Below are positions 6,135 through 13,679 of a stretch of 20,605 bases of DNA, piece by piece (positions within the stretch are counted from its first letter, which is position 1; each line of letters opens with the position of its first letter). Below the pieces are notes generated by a model. It made no database searches. It was given only the letters and a program-made list of their open reading frames with translations, and had not been told where the DNA came from. The DNA is from JAEZKC01 sp046546375. Lineage in GTDB: Bacteria; Fibrobacterota; Chitinivibrionia; Chitinivibrionales; Chitinispirillaceae. The stretch covers positions 1 to 20,605 of the forward strand of contig JBKGXV010000062.1 of assembly GCA_046546375.1 (NCBI GenBank). Reading direction: 5' to 3'. The position numbers were made by a program, and so were the translations under genes.

Positions 6135-7822
6135 AATGCTGTAGGGAAAAATGCAAAAAGCCCCGGCGGCAGCACAAGTATTAATATCCACCCCACGATT
6201 CCGGCCAGTAATCCGTAAAGAAGACACACGGGAAGATTCTCCCGGATAATAATACCCTCCTTGCCGATCAGTCCTACCGTGGTGAGCGCGGCTACCACAT
6301 TGTGAATGCAGATCATGTTGCCGATGGCGCTTCCCACTGTCTGAAGGCTGAGTACCGGAATCGTGTGAAGATTTGCCTGTGCGGCCGTCGAAAACTGGAA
6401 TGGTCCGAACATAATGTTTGATACGGTGCTGCTTCCGGATATGAAAGTCCCGAAAATACCCACATAGGGGGCTGCCAGATACCAGACGCTTCCTGTATAC
6501 TCTGCTGCTGCCCGGGCCAGCATAATAAGCATCGAATCACGCCCGGTGGCATCACCGGAGTACATTAATATGTATACCATTCCCAGAGTGAAAACCAGGG
6601 CGATCGAAGCGGGGATCAGCATGGATACCGTTTCTTTGGCAGCATAAGCCAATTCTTTGTAGGGAATACGGTGCAGAAAGGGGATGAGCAGGGCTACAAG
6701 CAGAAACGGGAAGATTCCCGGGTTGTAGAGCGGTTGGATGGTCCGGCTGATTTCCGTGTCCAGGATGTTTTCCCATCCCACACTCCAGGCTTTAAGTAGC
6801 GGGGTTAATCTGAATTCTTCAATTCTGGAAATGAGGAGAATCAGACCCAATATTACATAGGGCGTCCAGGCCATGACAGGGGAGACTATTCTCTCGTGTT
6901 CTCCAGGTTCCCCACCACCAGCCTTTACCTCGCCTTCCCAGCTGCTTTTCCACTTTTCTCTGGGCGGGAATTCCCATTTGGTTTTCGGGACCAGAAAGCC
7001 GTGCCGTACGGCGGGGATGAATACCACCAGTCCTATAAGTGCTCCCAGCAGGGTGGGAAGCTCCGGGCCGATCAGTACGGCTATAAGCAGCTGGGGTATG
7101 GTGAATACCAGACCGGCAAAAAGAGCCAGCGGCCATATCTTCAGGCCGTCTCTGAAGGAACCTCCTATGATTTTGGTCATGATGCTGACTAAAGCGAGAG
7201 GAATGAATGTCCCCACGAAAAAGTGAAGAATAGCGGAAAAAGAGGTGATGTACTGAAGAAACTCCGAAAAAAGGAGCGGGCCTTGTGTGGTTTGCACAGG
7301 CCAGGCAATGACCTCCTCCAGTGCTGCGAATCCACCCCATATGGGAACCCCCACGGCTCCGAAGGTCACGGGAACACTGTCGGCCATGAGAGTGGAGCCG
7401 GCTGCGATAAGCGGAGGGAATCCCAGCCCCACCAGAAGAGGTGCGGCCACAGCGGCCGGAGTTCCGAAACCGGCCGCACCTTCCAGAAAACATCCCATGA
7501 GCCAGGCGATTACCAGAAGCTGTACCCGTCGGTCCGGGGAGATCTGAGACATGGAATGGGATATGCCGTGAATACCTCCGCTTTTTCTCATGATCTGCAG
7601 TATCAGGAGGGCACCGAAAACAATAAACAGAATGTCTATGGCATTGATTATTCCCCCCAGGGTTGCGGCAAAAAGCCATACCGGAGGCATATCCCAGGCG
7701 AAAAACGCAATCACCCCTGCGGTAAGCCAGGCCAGGGGCATGGCGCGGCTTGAGGGCCAGACAAAGATCACCATCAGTACTGCAATTACGATTATGGGCA
7801 GCAGGGCGAGTAAGGCAAGCAT
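6131..7822 (-). CDS. lctP: L-lactate permease family transporter
   Basis: This is a 563-residue integral membrane protein of the LctP/LldP family (PF02652), close to the family's usual 530-570. At least 12 hydrophobic helices are visible. Family landmarks are LLPIIVIAVLMVI at the N-terminus, RRVQLLVIAWLMGCFLEGAAGFGTP (about residues 98-122), ADSVPVTFGAVGVPIWGG and, near the end, SGSSTVSNIMFGPFQ and GNMICIHNVVAALTTVG. It takes up lactate (and glycolate in some members) with protons. AAAGGAG lies 9 bases before the ATG. No lactate dehydrogenase or LldR-type regulator is nearby. The only companion gene is the DUF218 protein joined by an ATGA overlap. A sigma-54-like promoter lies about 55-70 bases upstream of the start. 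Confidence 0.94.
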   Translation of the reverse strand: MLALLALLPIIVIAVLMVIFVWPSSRAMPLAWLTAGVIAFFAWDMPPVWLFAATLGGIINAIDILFIVFGALLILQIMRKSGGIHGISHSMSQISPDRRVQLLVIAWLMGCFLEGAAGFGTPAAVAAPLLVGLGFPPLIAAGSTLMADSVPVTFGAVGVPIWGGFAALEEVIAWPVQTTQGPLLFSEFLQYITSFSAILHFFVGTFIPLALVSIMTKIIGGSFRDGLKIWPLALFAGLVFTIPQLLIAVLIGPELPTLLGALIGLVVFIPAVRHGFLVPKTKWEFPPREKWKSSWEGEVKAGGGEPGEHERIVSPVMAWTPYVILGLILLISRIEEFRLTPLLKAWSVGWENILDTEISRTIQPLYNPGIFPFLLVALLIPFLHRIPYKELAYAAKETVSMLIPASIALVFTLGMVYILMYSGDATGRDSMLIMLARAAAEYTGSVWYLAAPYVGIFGTFISGSSTVSNIMFGPFQFSTAAQANLHTIPVLSLQTVGSAIGNMICIHNVVAALTTVGLIGKEGIIIRENLPVCLLYGLLAGIVGWILILVLPPGLFAFFPTAL

Positions 7823-7875
7823 GCTGCATCACTCCTTTTGGCTTAAACGTGAACGGCGCAAAGTCTTTGAGTTTC

Positions 7876-7892
7876 ATCAAATCGCGTGCCAG
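7876..7892 (-). promoter_or_regulatory. Possible sigma-54 (-24/-12) promoter for lctP
   Basis: On the minus strand CTGGCACG is followed by four bases and then TTGA (GG at 7890-7889, then ten bases, then GA). The -24 box fits the consensus TGGCACG fully; the -12 box has TTGA in place of TTGC. The expected start near 7866 leaves a leader of about 44 bases before the lctP ATG. One key -12 base is off, so this is a candidate only. Confidence 0.4.
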
Positions 7893-7961
7893 ATCAGGAA
7901 TATAATTGGTTCCACTATTGCAGGACTGTTGTGCAGGGTAACATTTCAAGGGAGCTGGAGT

Positions 7962-8654
7962 ATGAAATTAACCGCTATGGCTGCAGTTCTGCTCTGGGCA
8001 TGCATATCCATTCATGCTCAGTCAGAGCCGTTCAGTCCTGAAATCTACGATTCCGTGACCGATTCTCTGGAACAGAGCAGAGCTGAAGAGAAAAAGGATA
8101 CCGTTTTGGCAGATACCACCCGGGAAAAGAACTCTACGGTCTCAGAAAACACTTTGTCTCAACGGGATACTCTGCTGGCCCAGGGTGACCGGGACGGGGA
8201 GCAGGATCAGCAGGAAGAGGTGCGTCCACAGAGGGTTTTCCGAACCGCAGGACTGGGACCGGCGGGTTTTATCTACCTTGAAAGTGAAAATCTGGCCTAC
8301 AGCGCTTATTACGGCGGTGTCGTGGATGTGAATCCATTCGTGAACGGAAGGCTTGTTGGCGAATTATCCACCGATTTCACAGACGGGCTCATGGGGGGGC
8401 TGGAACTGGGTGTTGATATTTTCACTTCGGAGGGAATCCTGGCGCCCTATTTCGGTGCAGGATTCGGAGGCGGTTTTGCCAGAGGTGCCGGAGAGAATAC
8501 ATTCGGGTTCGGTATAAGCGGCAATGCGGGAGTGTACCTTTTTAAAGATGCGTCACTTCAGATCAATCTGCAGGGAAGGCTGTATGCGCTTCTCTCGCAG
8601 ATAGAAACGCATTATCCGCTGTACTATACATTCCGGGCAGGCATTCTTTTCTGA
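7962..8654 (+). CDS. Secreted protein with acidic linker and C-terminal barrel-like domain, unknown function
   Basis: The protein has 230 residues from the ATG at 7962, which has GGGAG (7950-7954) seven bases upstream. Residues 1-22 are a signal peptide (MKLTAMAAVLLWACISIHAQS). Residues 23-90 form a low-complexity, charged linker rich in Glu, Asp, Ser, Thr and Gln. From about residue 95 on, there are glycine-rich amphipathic strands (GPAGFIYLESENLAYSAYYGG, YFGAGFGGGFARGAGENTFGFG). It ends FRAGILF, with the terminal Phe of an outer-membrane barrel. The size suggests an eight-strand barrel with a periplasmic N-terminal tail. I do not recognise the family. It converges on the ABC exporter with 6 bases between stops, and its upstream region is shared with lctP. 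Confidence 0.75.
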   Translation: MKLTAMAAVLLWACISIHAQSEPFSPEIYDSVTDSLEQSRAEEKKDTVLADTTREKNSTVSENTLSQRDTLLAQGDRDGEQDQQEEVRPQRVFRTAGLGPAGFIYLESENLAYSAYYGGVVDVNPFVNGRLVGELSTDFTDGLMGGLELGVDIFTSEGILAPYFGAGFGGGFARGAGENTFGFGISGNAGVYLFKDASLQINLQGRLYALLSQIETHYPLYYTFRAGILF

Positions 8655-8660
8655 AGGGAG

Positions 8661-10493
8661 TCACTGCTCTGCGGGTGCAAACTGAATGTCATGGAAGTAC
8701 TTATACCGGTGGTTGTTGGCCAGAAGCTCTTCATGAGACCCCTTTTCGACAATGCGCCCCTTTTCAAGCACAAGAATGAGATCAGCATGCTGTATTGTTG
8801 ACAGACGGTGAGCCACCACCAGGGCTGTACGGCTCTCTATCACATTGTTGATTGCTGACTGCACCAGCCGTTCTGATTCGGTGTCAAGGCTGGAAGTCGC
8901 TTCATCCAGAATCAGAATGGGAGGGTTGCGCAGAAGTGCTCTTGCTATCGAAATACGCTGACGCTGCCCTCCTGAAAGCATAACACCTCTTTCGCCAATT
9001 ACCGTCCGCATTCCCCGGGGTAGTTTTTCAATAAACTCCCACGCATTGGCGGCTTTGGCTGCCTCAATAACCCTGTTTTCTGAAATGTCCTGAACACCAT
9101 AACAGATGTTTCGGAAAATGGTTTCGTTGAAGAGAAATGTTTCCTGGGAAACGATGCCGAAAAGTTTTCTGAGATCGTCCAGCTGAATTTCCCTTATGTC
9201 AGTATTGTCTATGCTGACAGACCCTTCTGTCACATCATAAAAGCGTGGAAGAAGATCCAGAATGGTGCTTTTGCCGCTTCCGCTTGATCCCACCAGGGCG
9301 GCAATGCTTCCCTTTTTTATTGTGAAGCTTATGTCATCCAGCACTTTTTCTCCGCATTCGGGATAGGTGAAGTGAACATGTGAGAAACTGATCTGTTTTT
9401 TGAATTCCGGTTTTACAGCTCCGGAGATGCCGGTAGGCTCCGTGGGGGCATCAAGAACACTGAAAACCCTGTCCGCAGCGGCAAAGCCTCTTTGTAAAGT
9501 CGAGTTGAGGTTGCTTATCGCCTTGAGGGGAGTGAATGTGGAGAAAAGGAAAATGAGAAACCGTACGAAGTCTTCCGCACCGAATCCGCCATTGGTCAGA
9601 ACCTGACGCCCTCCGTACCACAGAAGAATGATAACCACCACCACACCCATCAGTTCCGTAAGCGGGCTTGAAACGGCTCCGATAGCGGTGGATCGGTATG
9701 AGTGAAGGATGAATTTTTTATTTTCCTTTCCGAACTTTTGTGCTTCGGAATCATGCATTCCGAACATCTTTACAATTCTTATGCCCCCGATGGTCTCGTG
9801 CAGAATCGACAGCAGCCCCGCCATGTGCTCCAGTACTCTTCTGCTTCTTCTTCTGACCGCCTTGCCTATAAAGGTGATCATCAGTCCCAGAACCGGGAAA
9901 ACCAAAAACACGGCCAGGGTGAGCTTGTAGTTGATGATGAAGAGCATGGATATAAAGAAAATGACCCGCATGGGTTCGATGAAGACTTTGTCGAAGGTGC
10001 CGGTCATGGAGGCATTGATGTTCTGTACATCATTCTGGATAAGCGAGATCACATCACCGGATTTGGTTTTATCGTAATAGCTGACCGGGAGCTTCAGAAC
10101 ATGTGAGTAGAGCTGGTCACGCATGTCACGAATGACCAGCAGGTTGATCCGGGTCATCACCAGTTTTTTCAAGTATATGAATAGATTTTTCAGAAAAAAA
10201 GTAGCTGCCATCATGGCGCATACAAGTTTCAGAGAATCCAGGGCGCTGCCTTTGCTGATCAGCTGGTAGGTCCAGTATTTGAGATACTGGTTTATGTTGC
10301 CAAGGCTGAATTCCGGTCTGGCCATTTCAACAGCTTCCGGACTGAAGAGTGTCTGCACCAGTGAGGCGCTGAACCAAAGGGAAAGTCCTTCAAAGCTCAC
10401 GACCAGAAGGGATAAAAGAAGGGATACCGCAATGAGGGAACGGTAGACCCATAAATATTTCAGCATTCTGCGGTATAGACTGATACTGCTCAT
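8661..10493 (-). CDS. MsbA-like ABC exporter (fused membrane and ATPase domains)
   Basis: This 610-residue half-transporter would work as a homodimer in the inner membrane. Membrane domain: about residues 15-340, six helices. ATPase domain: Walker A GSSGSGKST (402-410), Q-loop Gln450, signature LSGGQ (506-510), Walker B ILILDE (526-531), D-loop SSLD, switch His562. The resemblance is to the MsbA family of lipid A/lipid flippases; a drug or peptide substrate cannot be excluded. I place the start at 10493 (MSSISLYRRMLKYL), where family members usually begin. A longer form starting at 10553 overlaps the upstream stop as TAATG, but adds 20 basic residues and runs through a 9-bp hairpin. Neither start has a clear Shine-Dalgarno. 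It probably shares a transcript with the zinc-ribbon gene. Confidence 0.92.
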   Translation of the reverse strand: MSSISLYRRMLKYLWVYRSLIAVSLLLSLLVVSFEGLSLWFSASLVQTLFSPEAVEMARPEFSLGNINQYLKYWTYQLISKGSALDSLKLVCAMMAATFFLKNLFIYLKKLVMTRINLLVIRDMRDQLYSHVLKLPVSYYDKTKSGDVISLIQNDVQNINASMTGTFDKVFIEPMRVIFFISMLFIINYKLTLAVFLVFPVLGLMITFIGKAVRRRSRRVLEHMAGLLSILHETIGGIRIVKMFGMHDSEAQKFGKENKKFILHSYRSTAIGAVSSPLTELMGVVVVIILLWYGGRQVLTNGGFGAEDFVRFLIFLFSTFTPLKAISNLNSTLQRGFAAADRVFSVLDAPTEPTGISGAVKPEFKKQISFSHVHFTYPECGEKVLDDISFTIKKGSIAALVGSSGSGKSTILDLLPRFYDVTEGSVSIDNTDIREIQLDDLRKLFGIVSQETFLFNETIFRNICYGVQDISENRVIEAAKAANAWEFIEKLPRGMRTVIGERGVMLSGGQRQRISIARALLRNPPILILDEATSSLDTESERLVQSAINNVIESRTALVVAHRLSTIQHADLILVLEKGRIVEKGSHEELLANNHRYKYFHDIQFAPAEQ

Positions 10494-10518
10494 ATGTGGG
10501 GCACTTTTCCAGTGAAAG

Positions 10519-10543
10519 CCGGAACGCAAAAGGCGCGTTCCGG
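10519..10543. other. GC-rich hairpin between the zinc-ribbon and ABC exporter genes
   Basis: CCGGAACGC (10519-10527) pairs with GCGTTCCGG (10535-10543) around a 7-base loop. There is no T-tract on either strand, so it is not a standard terminator. It sits in the 59-base spacer if the ABC gene starts at 10493. It might stabilise or process the shared transcript, or it might lie inside the coding region if the 10553 start is used. Confidence 0.5.
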
Positions 10544-10552
10544 TCCGCTTCA

Positions 10553-11281
10553 TTATTTTTGTTCCGGCGGGGTCTCATTCCAGACGTAAATGGAGCCGCA
10601 GCTTTCACAAAGGATGACCTTCGTTCCGCGCCTGATTTCGTTGTAGAGTTGTGGTTCGAGGACCTTGAAGCACACTGTGCACACCTTGGAGCTGTTTATC
10701 AGGCTCAGAGCGCGTCCTGTTTTGCGCTTTTTGCTGATGGCTTCATAAGAGCGAAGAGTCGGTTTGCTGATCTGAGGGAGGATTTCCTTTCTTTCAGCCG
10801 TGATTTTTTCGATATTGGAATCGATATTGCCGATTTTGGTGTTGAGTTCCTGTATCTGGGGTTCAAGTTCGGTTTTGACCCGGTTCAGTTCGTTGCTGCT
10901 TTCCTCAAGTGCGGCTTGCTGTTTTTCAATCTCCTCGCTGATGGATTCTTTTTTGCTCTGAGAGCTGCTGAGCAGGTTTTTCTGGGCTTCTATTTCCCTG
11001 TGAACAGCATCATATTCTCTGTTGGTTTGAATGGATGTGAGCCGCACCTGGCTTTTATCCAGACTTTCCTGAGCACTGGCTGTTTTCTCCTCGGCATCCC
11101 GCAGTTCCTGTTTAAGCCAATCAAGTTTATCCTGAGCGGATTGAAAATTGTCCTGTGCATTGTTTATCTGTGCCTGGAGCTCGGATACTGCGGCCGGGAA
11201 CTTCTCTTTGGCCACTTCCTGCTCCTTGATCCTAACATCTATCTCCTGAAGTTTGATCAAATACTCCAAATCCTGAATCAT
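10553..11281 (-). CDS. Coiled-coil protein with C4-type zinc ribbon (zf-RING_7 family)
   Basis: The protein has 242 residues from the ATG at 11281, which has GGAGGT just upstream; a further in-frame start at 11341 lies in the tRNA terminator and is rejected. Residues 1-175 form a long antiparallel-type coiled coil starting MIQDLEYLIKLQEIDVRIKE. The C-terminal ribbon has C201-x2-C204 and C225-x2-C228, a complete zinc site. The family (PF02591) is widespread in bacteria. Structures of members show a coiled-coil hairpin like those of chaperone or trafficking factors, and a nucleic-acid-binding role is often suggested, without proof. It is followed by the ABC exporter on the same strand. Confidence 0.9.
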   Translation of the reverse strand: MIQDLEYLIKLQEIDVRIKEQEVAKEKFPAAVSELQAQINNAQDNFQSAQDKLDWLKQELRDAEEKTASAQESLDKSQVRLTSIQTNREYDAVHREIEAQKNLLSSSQSKKESISEEIEKQQAALEESSNELNRVKTELEPQIQELNTKIGNIDSNIEKITAERKEILPQISKPTLRSYEAISKKRKTGRALSLINSSKVCTVCFKVLEPQLYNEIRRGTKVILCESCGSIYVWNETPPEQK

Positions 11282-11321
11282 ATCTACCTCCGCGATCGTG
11301 ATAAGCCGGTATGTCAACCGG

Positions 11322-11352
11322 AAAAAAAAAGCACCTCCCAAAGGAAGTGCTT
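11322..11352 (-). terminator. Intrinsic terminator of the tRNA transcript
   Basis: A 10-bp stem (11343-11352 with 11329-11338, one G-U pair) has a 4-base loop. On the minus strand it is followed by seven further T residues (complement of 11322-11328). It lies 84 bases past the tRNA 3' end and 41 bases before the zinc-ribbon start, so it separates the two transcripts. A short T-rich run on the plus side is weaker. Confidence 0.88.
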
Positions 11353-11435
11353 GTATTTTCAGAACTGATTTTTGTGTCTATATTAATTGAGCAAACCGTG
11401 GTGGATTGCAATGTTCCTCCCGCAGAAAAATGAAT

Positions 11436-11509
11436 TGGGCCCACTAGGACTCGAACCTAGGACTAACGGATTATGAGTCCGCTACTCTAACCAACTGAGT
11501 TACGGGCCC
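11436..11509 (-). tRNA. tRNA with CAT anticodon (Ile2 favoured, elongator Met possible)
   Basis: The 74-base gene folds fully: acceptor GGGCCCG with TGGGCCC (one G-U at 7-66), D-stem ACTC/GAGT, anticodon stem GCGGA/TCCGT with loop CTCATAA, T-stem CTAGG/CCTAG with loop TTCGAGT, and discriminator A. The anticodon is CAT. The 3' CCA is not encoded (AATT follows). The elongator fold rules out initiator Met. Acceptor pairs C4-G69 and C5-G68 are those that E. coli TilS uses to pick tRNA-Ile2 for lysidine modification, whereas E. coli elongator Met has U4-A69 and A5-U68. That favours Ile2, which reads AUA. These determinants vary between phyla, so the call remains open. The D-stem opens with A10-U25 instead of the common G10-C25. 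Confidence 0.9.
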
Positions 11510-11522
11510 CTTAAGTAATATA

Positions 11523-11551
11523 AATATAAATCACCCCATTTTTAAGAGCAA
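11523..11551 (-). promoter_or_regulatory. Sigma-70 type promoter of the tRNA
   Basis: On the minus strand TTGCTC (11551-11546) and TATATT (11528-11523) are 17 bases apart. The -10 box ends 13 bases before the tRNA 5' end, as expected for a stable-RNA gene. A second TATATT follows directly at 11522-11517 but is too close to the gene. Confidence 0.6.
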
Positions 11552-11690
11552 CAAAATTGAGTCCTAACTTGTGTCTCGGAAACATTTGTCTGCCGGTGTC
11601 ACCCGGTACCAAACTTGCTCTCTTAGCCGGAATAAAATCAGTAGCGAATCCAAAAAGTGAACAGCGACTGATATACTGGATTTTCTGATC

Positions 11691-11890
11691 ATGTTTCTGG
11701 CGTTACTGGCAGCTATTTACGGATTCGGAGGAGCGGCTGTCGCTGCCGTATTCTTTTCTACCTGCTTATTATCGGGTTGTTCGCTCTGCTGATAACTAGT
11801 CTGTGTACACCACGTGACCCCAGAGACAACCCCGATTCAGATGAAATGATCATTTTTTACACAACAAAAGCTACGACATGCTTATTATGA
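11691..11890 (+). pseudogene. Frameshifted small membrane-protein ORF (two hydrophobic helices)
   Basis: From ATG 11691 the frame reads a hydrophobic helix, MFLALLAAIYGFGGAAVAAV, then stops at 11792. At the TTCTTTTCT tract (11751-11759) coding character moves to the -1 frame, which reads YLLIIGLFALLITSLC and then an acidic tail (TPRDPRDNPDSDEM) up to a TGA at 11888-11890. Joining the two frames with one extra T would give a 66-residue protein with two membrane helices and an acidic end. No Shine-Dalgarno precedes the ATG. It could be a decayed small gene, a homopolymer sequencing error, or chance. It lies in the otherwise geneless 11511-12004 stretch. Confidence 0.3.
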
Positions 11891-11894
11891 CCAC

Positions 11895-11969
11895 CCTCCC
11901 GAGACTGCGGGAGGCGCAATAATTATATTATTCTTCCATCGTGGGGGAAACACCCACCGATATGTGGTG
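11895..11969 (+). promoter_or_regulatory. Structured leader upstream of the bTHX gene
   Basis: A 7-bp GC hairpin (11895-11901 with 11908-11914) is followed by an AT-rich run containing TATATT (11924-11929). Two small hairpins then share bases: GTGGG 11941-11945 with CCCAC 11953-11957, and CACC 11955-11958 with GGTG 11966-11969. They cannot form together. The first hairpin may be a terminator for whatever lies upstream; the pair may be a translation-control leader. The stems are short, so both readings are tentative. Confidence 0.25.
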
Positions 11970-12004
11970 AAATTTCAAAATAAACTGCTAGACAGGAGGA
12001 AACA

Positions 12005-12103
12005 ATGGGAAGAGGAGATCGCCGTACACGCAAGGGCAAAATTTTTCGTAAAAGTCATGGTAAAACCCGTCCCCGCAAAAATAAAAGCGAACAGAAGTCC
12101 TGA
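12005..12103 (+). CDS. 30S ribosomal protein bTHX
   Basis: A 32-residue, very basic protein begins MGRGDRRTRKGKIFRKSHGK and ends in a Lys/Arg-rich tail. It matches the Thermus Thx peptide nearly position for position (GKGDRRTRRGKIWRGTYGK there). In Thermus, Thx sits in a cavity of the 30S head and stabilises RNA contacts. A perfect AGGAGG (11994-11999) lies five bases before the ATG, fitting a highly translated gene. The Trp of the Thermus protein is Phe here, and it ends with a longer polar tail (NKSEQKS). It stands alone as a single-gene unit with a hairpin directly after the stop. Such genes are often missed because of their size. Confidence 0.93.
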   Translation: MGRGDRRTRKGKIFRKSHGKTRPRKNKSEQKS

Positions 12104-12109
12104 GAACTG

Positions 12110-12140
12110 AGCCGTTTGGCTTCAAACGGCTTGTGTATTT
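12110..12140 (+). terminator. Terminator after bTHX, at the convergent pncB end
   Basis: AGCCGTTTG (12110-12118) pairs with CAAACGGCT (12123-12131) around a 4-base loop, followed by TGTGTATTT. The 9-bp stem starts 6 bases past the bTHX stop. The T-tract is interrupted but the position between convergent genes fits a terminator. It may also act on the pncB operon. Confidence 0.75.
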
Positions 12141-13671
12141 AATAACTGGAACGGATAAGCTCTCTTTTCTCTCTCCAGAGCCGCTCTGAAAGCGAAACAT
12201 GATAGATGTGGGGGTTGATTATCCGTTTCACTCCGGAGTCGAGTCTGCCAAGATCGTCGTCTCTTCTTTCTCTCAGGATTTGAATTTTCGGGAATTCAGT
12301 TGCAGTTGTTCCATTTTCGATAATCTGTGCCTGAAGAGGTTCAATCAGGGATATCTGATCATTTCTCATCTCCCTTTTAGTGCCGGAACGAACGGGATGG
12401 TAAATGGAAAACGGTGAATGAAAGGAGTGAGGGTCCTCTCCTCCGCTACAGATCAGATCTGCAGTAGCCATTCCGTACCGATCATATATTCTCCAGACCT
12501 GCTTTTCTCCGGGAGTAATTATCTTTTCGGGATTTTCCGAAATCTTGAGAGCCGGTCTCCACTGATCATCACTCTTTACCGCTGTAAGTTTGTAAACCCC
12601 ATCAAGAGCACAGTGACCTCTGGAGGTGATGAGTCTTGTGCCGACACCGAAAACCAGCCTGTTTGTGATATTTTCCGCATTGAGCCCCCAGCGGGGAGCT
12701 TCCCGACGGATCTGTTCGAAGATCTGCAGAAGAACCAGCTCGTCCACATTGTTGGACAATACTATTTTGGTGTCCGGGAAACCTGCTTTGTCAAGCATTG
12801 CCGCGGAGCGTACGCACAAATAAGCCAGATCCCCTGAATCCAGACGAATGCCGGCCGGTTTGTGCCCTTTCGCTTTGAGTTTTTCAAAGACCCGGATGGC
12901 GTTTGGCACTCCGCTTTCAAGCGTGTTTATGGTATCCACCAGAAGCAGACAGTCATCAGGGTAGGCTTGTGCATAGGTCTCGAAAGCTTTCAGTTCTCCC
13001 ATACCCAGAGCCATGAAGACCTGTACCATGCTGTGGGCATGAGTTCCTTTTGGAGGAATTCCAAGCCGGTAGGAGATATCCGTGTTGGAGGAAAAATCCG
13101 CACCGCCGATCAGAGCCGCCCGCGTGCCCGCATCCGCAGCTCCCGAATGCGCCCTGCGCATACCGAATTCAATAAGAGGACGCCTGTTGCCGGCTTCATA
13201 TATTCTGGAAGCTTTAGTTGCCACAAGCGTTTGGTAATTCATGAAGTTGAGCAGCGCCGACTCGATTATCTGGGAATCAGCAAGTCCCCCTTTGACCGTT
13301 ATAACAGGCTCATTGGGATGGATTACTCTTCCTTCGTTTATGGCATGTAGTGTGAGGGAATCGACAGGGGCTCTGCCGTTCAGCCAGTCAAGAAATTCGG
13401 CATTGAAGAGATTTTTCCCCGAACTGCTTTTGTGGGCCCGGAGAAAGGTGATGTCATCCGGTGTGAATCTGACTTCCTCCAACCATCTGACTAGCGGCTC
13501 GATACCGGCACATATGCAGTAGCCGGCCTGATGCCCTCCGTAATCGGGGTAACTTCTGAAGAAGAAGTCAAACTGGGCCATGTGATCATGCAGCCCCTCC
13601 TTTAAGTACAGCTGGGCCATGGTGAGTTCGTAGAAATCGGTGAAAAGAGCTCCCGCTTTCAGCCCGGACAT
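12139..13671 (-). CDS. pncB: Nicotinate phosphoribosyltransferase
   Basis: The enzyme has 510 residues from the ATG at 13671 (GGAG five bases upstream); a longer frame to 13737 would overlap the next gene and is rejected. It makes nicotinate mononucleotide from nicotinate and PRPP, with ATP, in the NAD salvage pathway. Landmarks are ALFTDFYELTMAQLYL (8-23), the substrate segment EFGMRRAHSGAADAGTRAALIGG (168-190), KGTHAHSMVQVF (208-219), where the phosphorylated His of the family is expected, and LDSGDLAYL near residue 295. The length fits the larger NAPRT type rather than the roughly 400-residue E. coli form. It ends a four-gene operon, 8 bases after the PLDc_N gene. Confidence 0.95.
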   Translation of the reverse strand: MSGLKAGALFTDFYELTMAQLYLKEGLHDHMAQFDFFFRSYPDYGGHQAGYCICAGIEPLVRWLEEVRFTPDDITFLRAHKSSSGKNLFNAEFLDWLNGRAPVDSLTLHAINEGRVIHPNEPVITVKGGLADSQIIESALLNFMNYQTLVATKASRIYEAGNRRPLIEFGMRRAHSGAADAGTRAALIGGADFSSNTDISYRLGIPPKGTHAHSMVQVFMALGMGELKAFETYAQAYPDDCLLLVDTINTLESGVPNAIRVFEKLKAKGHKPAGIRLDSGDLAYLCVRSAAMLDKAGFPDTKIVLSNNVDELVLLQIFEQIRREAPRWGLNAENITNRLVFGVGTRLITSRGHCALDGVYKLTAVKSDDQWRPALKISENPEKIITPGEKQVWRIYDRYGMATADLICSGGEDPHSFHSPFSIYHPVRSGTKREMRNDQISLIEPLQAQIIENGTTATEFPKIQILRERRDDDLGRLDSGVKRIINPHIYHVSLSERLWREKRELIRSSY

Positions 13672-13679
13672 GTAATCTC

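Noticed and set aside
7901..7906. Perfect TATAAT as a plus-strand promoter for the 7962 gene
   Set aside because: No -35-like hexamer occurs at 16-18 bases upstream and there is no extended -10; chance in an AT-rich spacer is likely.
6819..7949. 376-residue minus-strand frame overlapping lctP
   Set aside because: Out-of-frame reading of the permease, Arg/Ser/His-rich with no family motif, whereas the lctP frame has clear family signatures.
10496..11368. 290-residue plus-strand frame opposite the zinc-ribbon gene
   Set aside because: It is the antisense shadow of the coiled-coil gene: Phe/Leu-rich composition, no ribosome site and no recognisable family.
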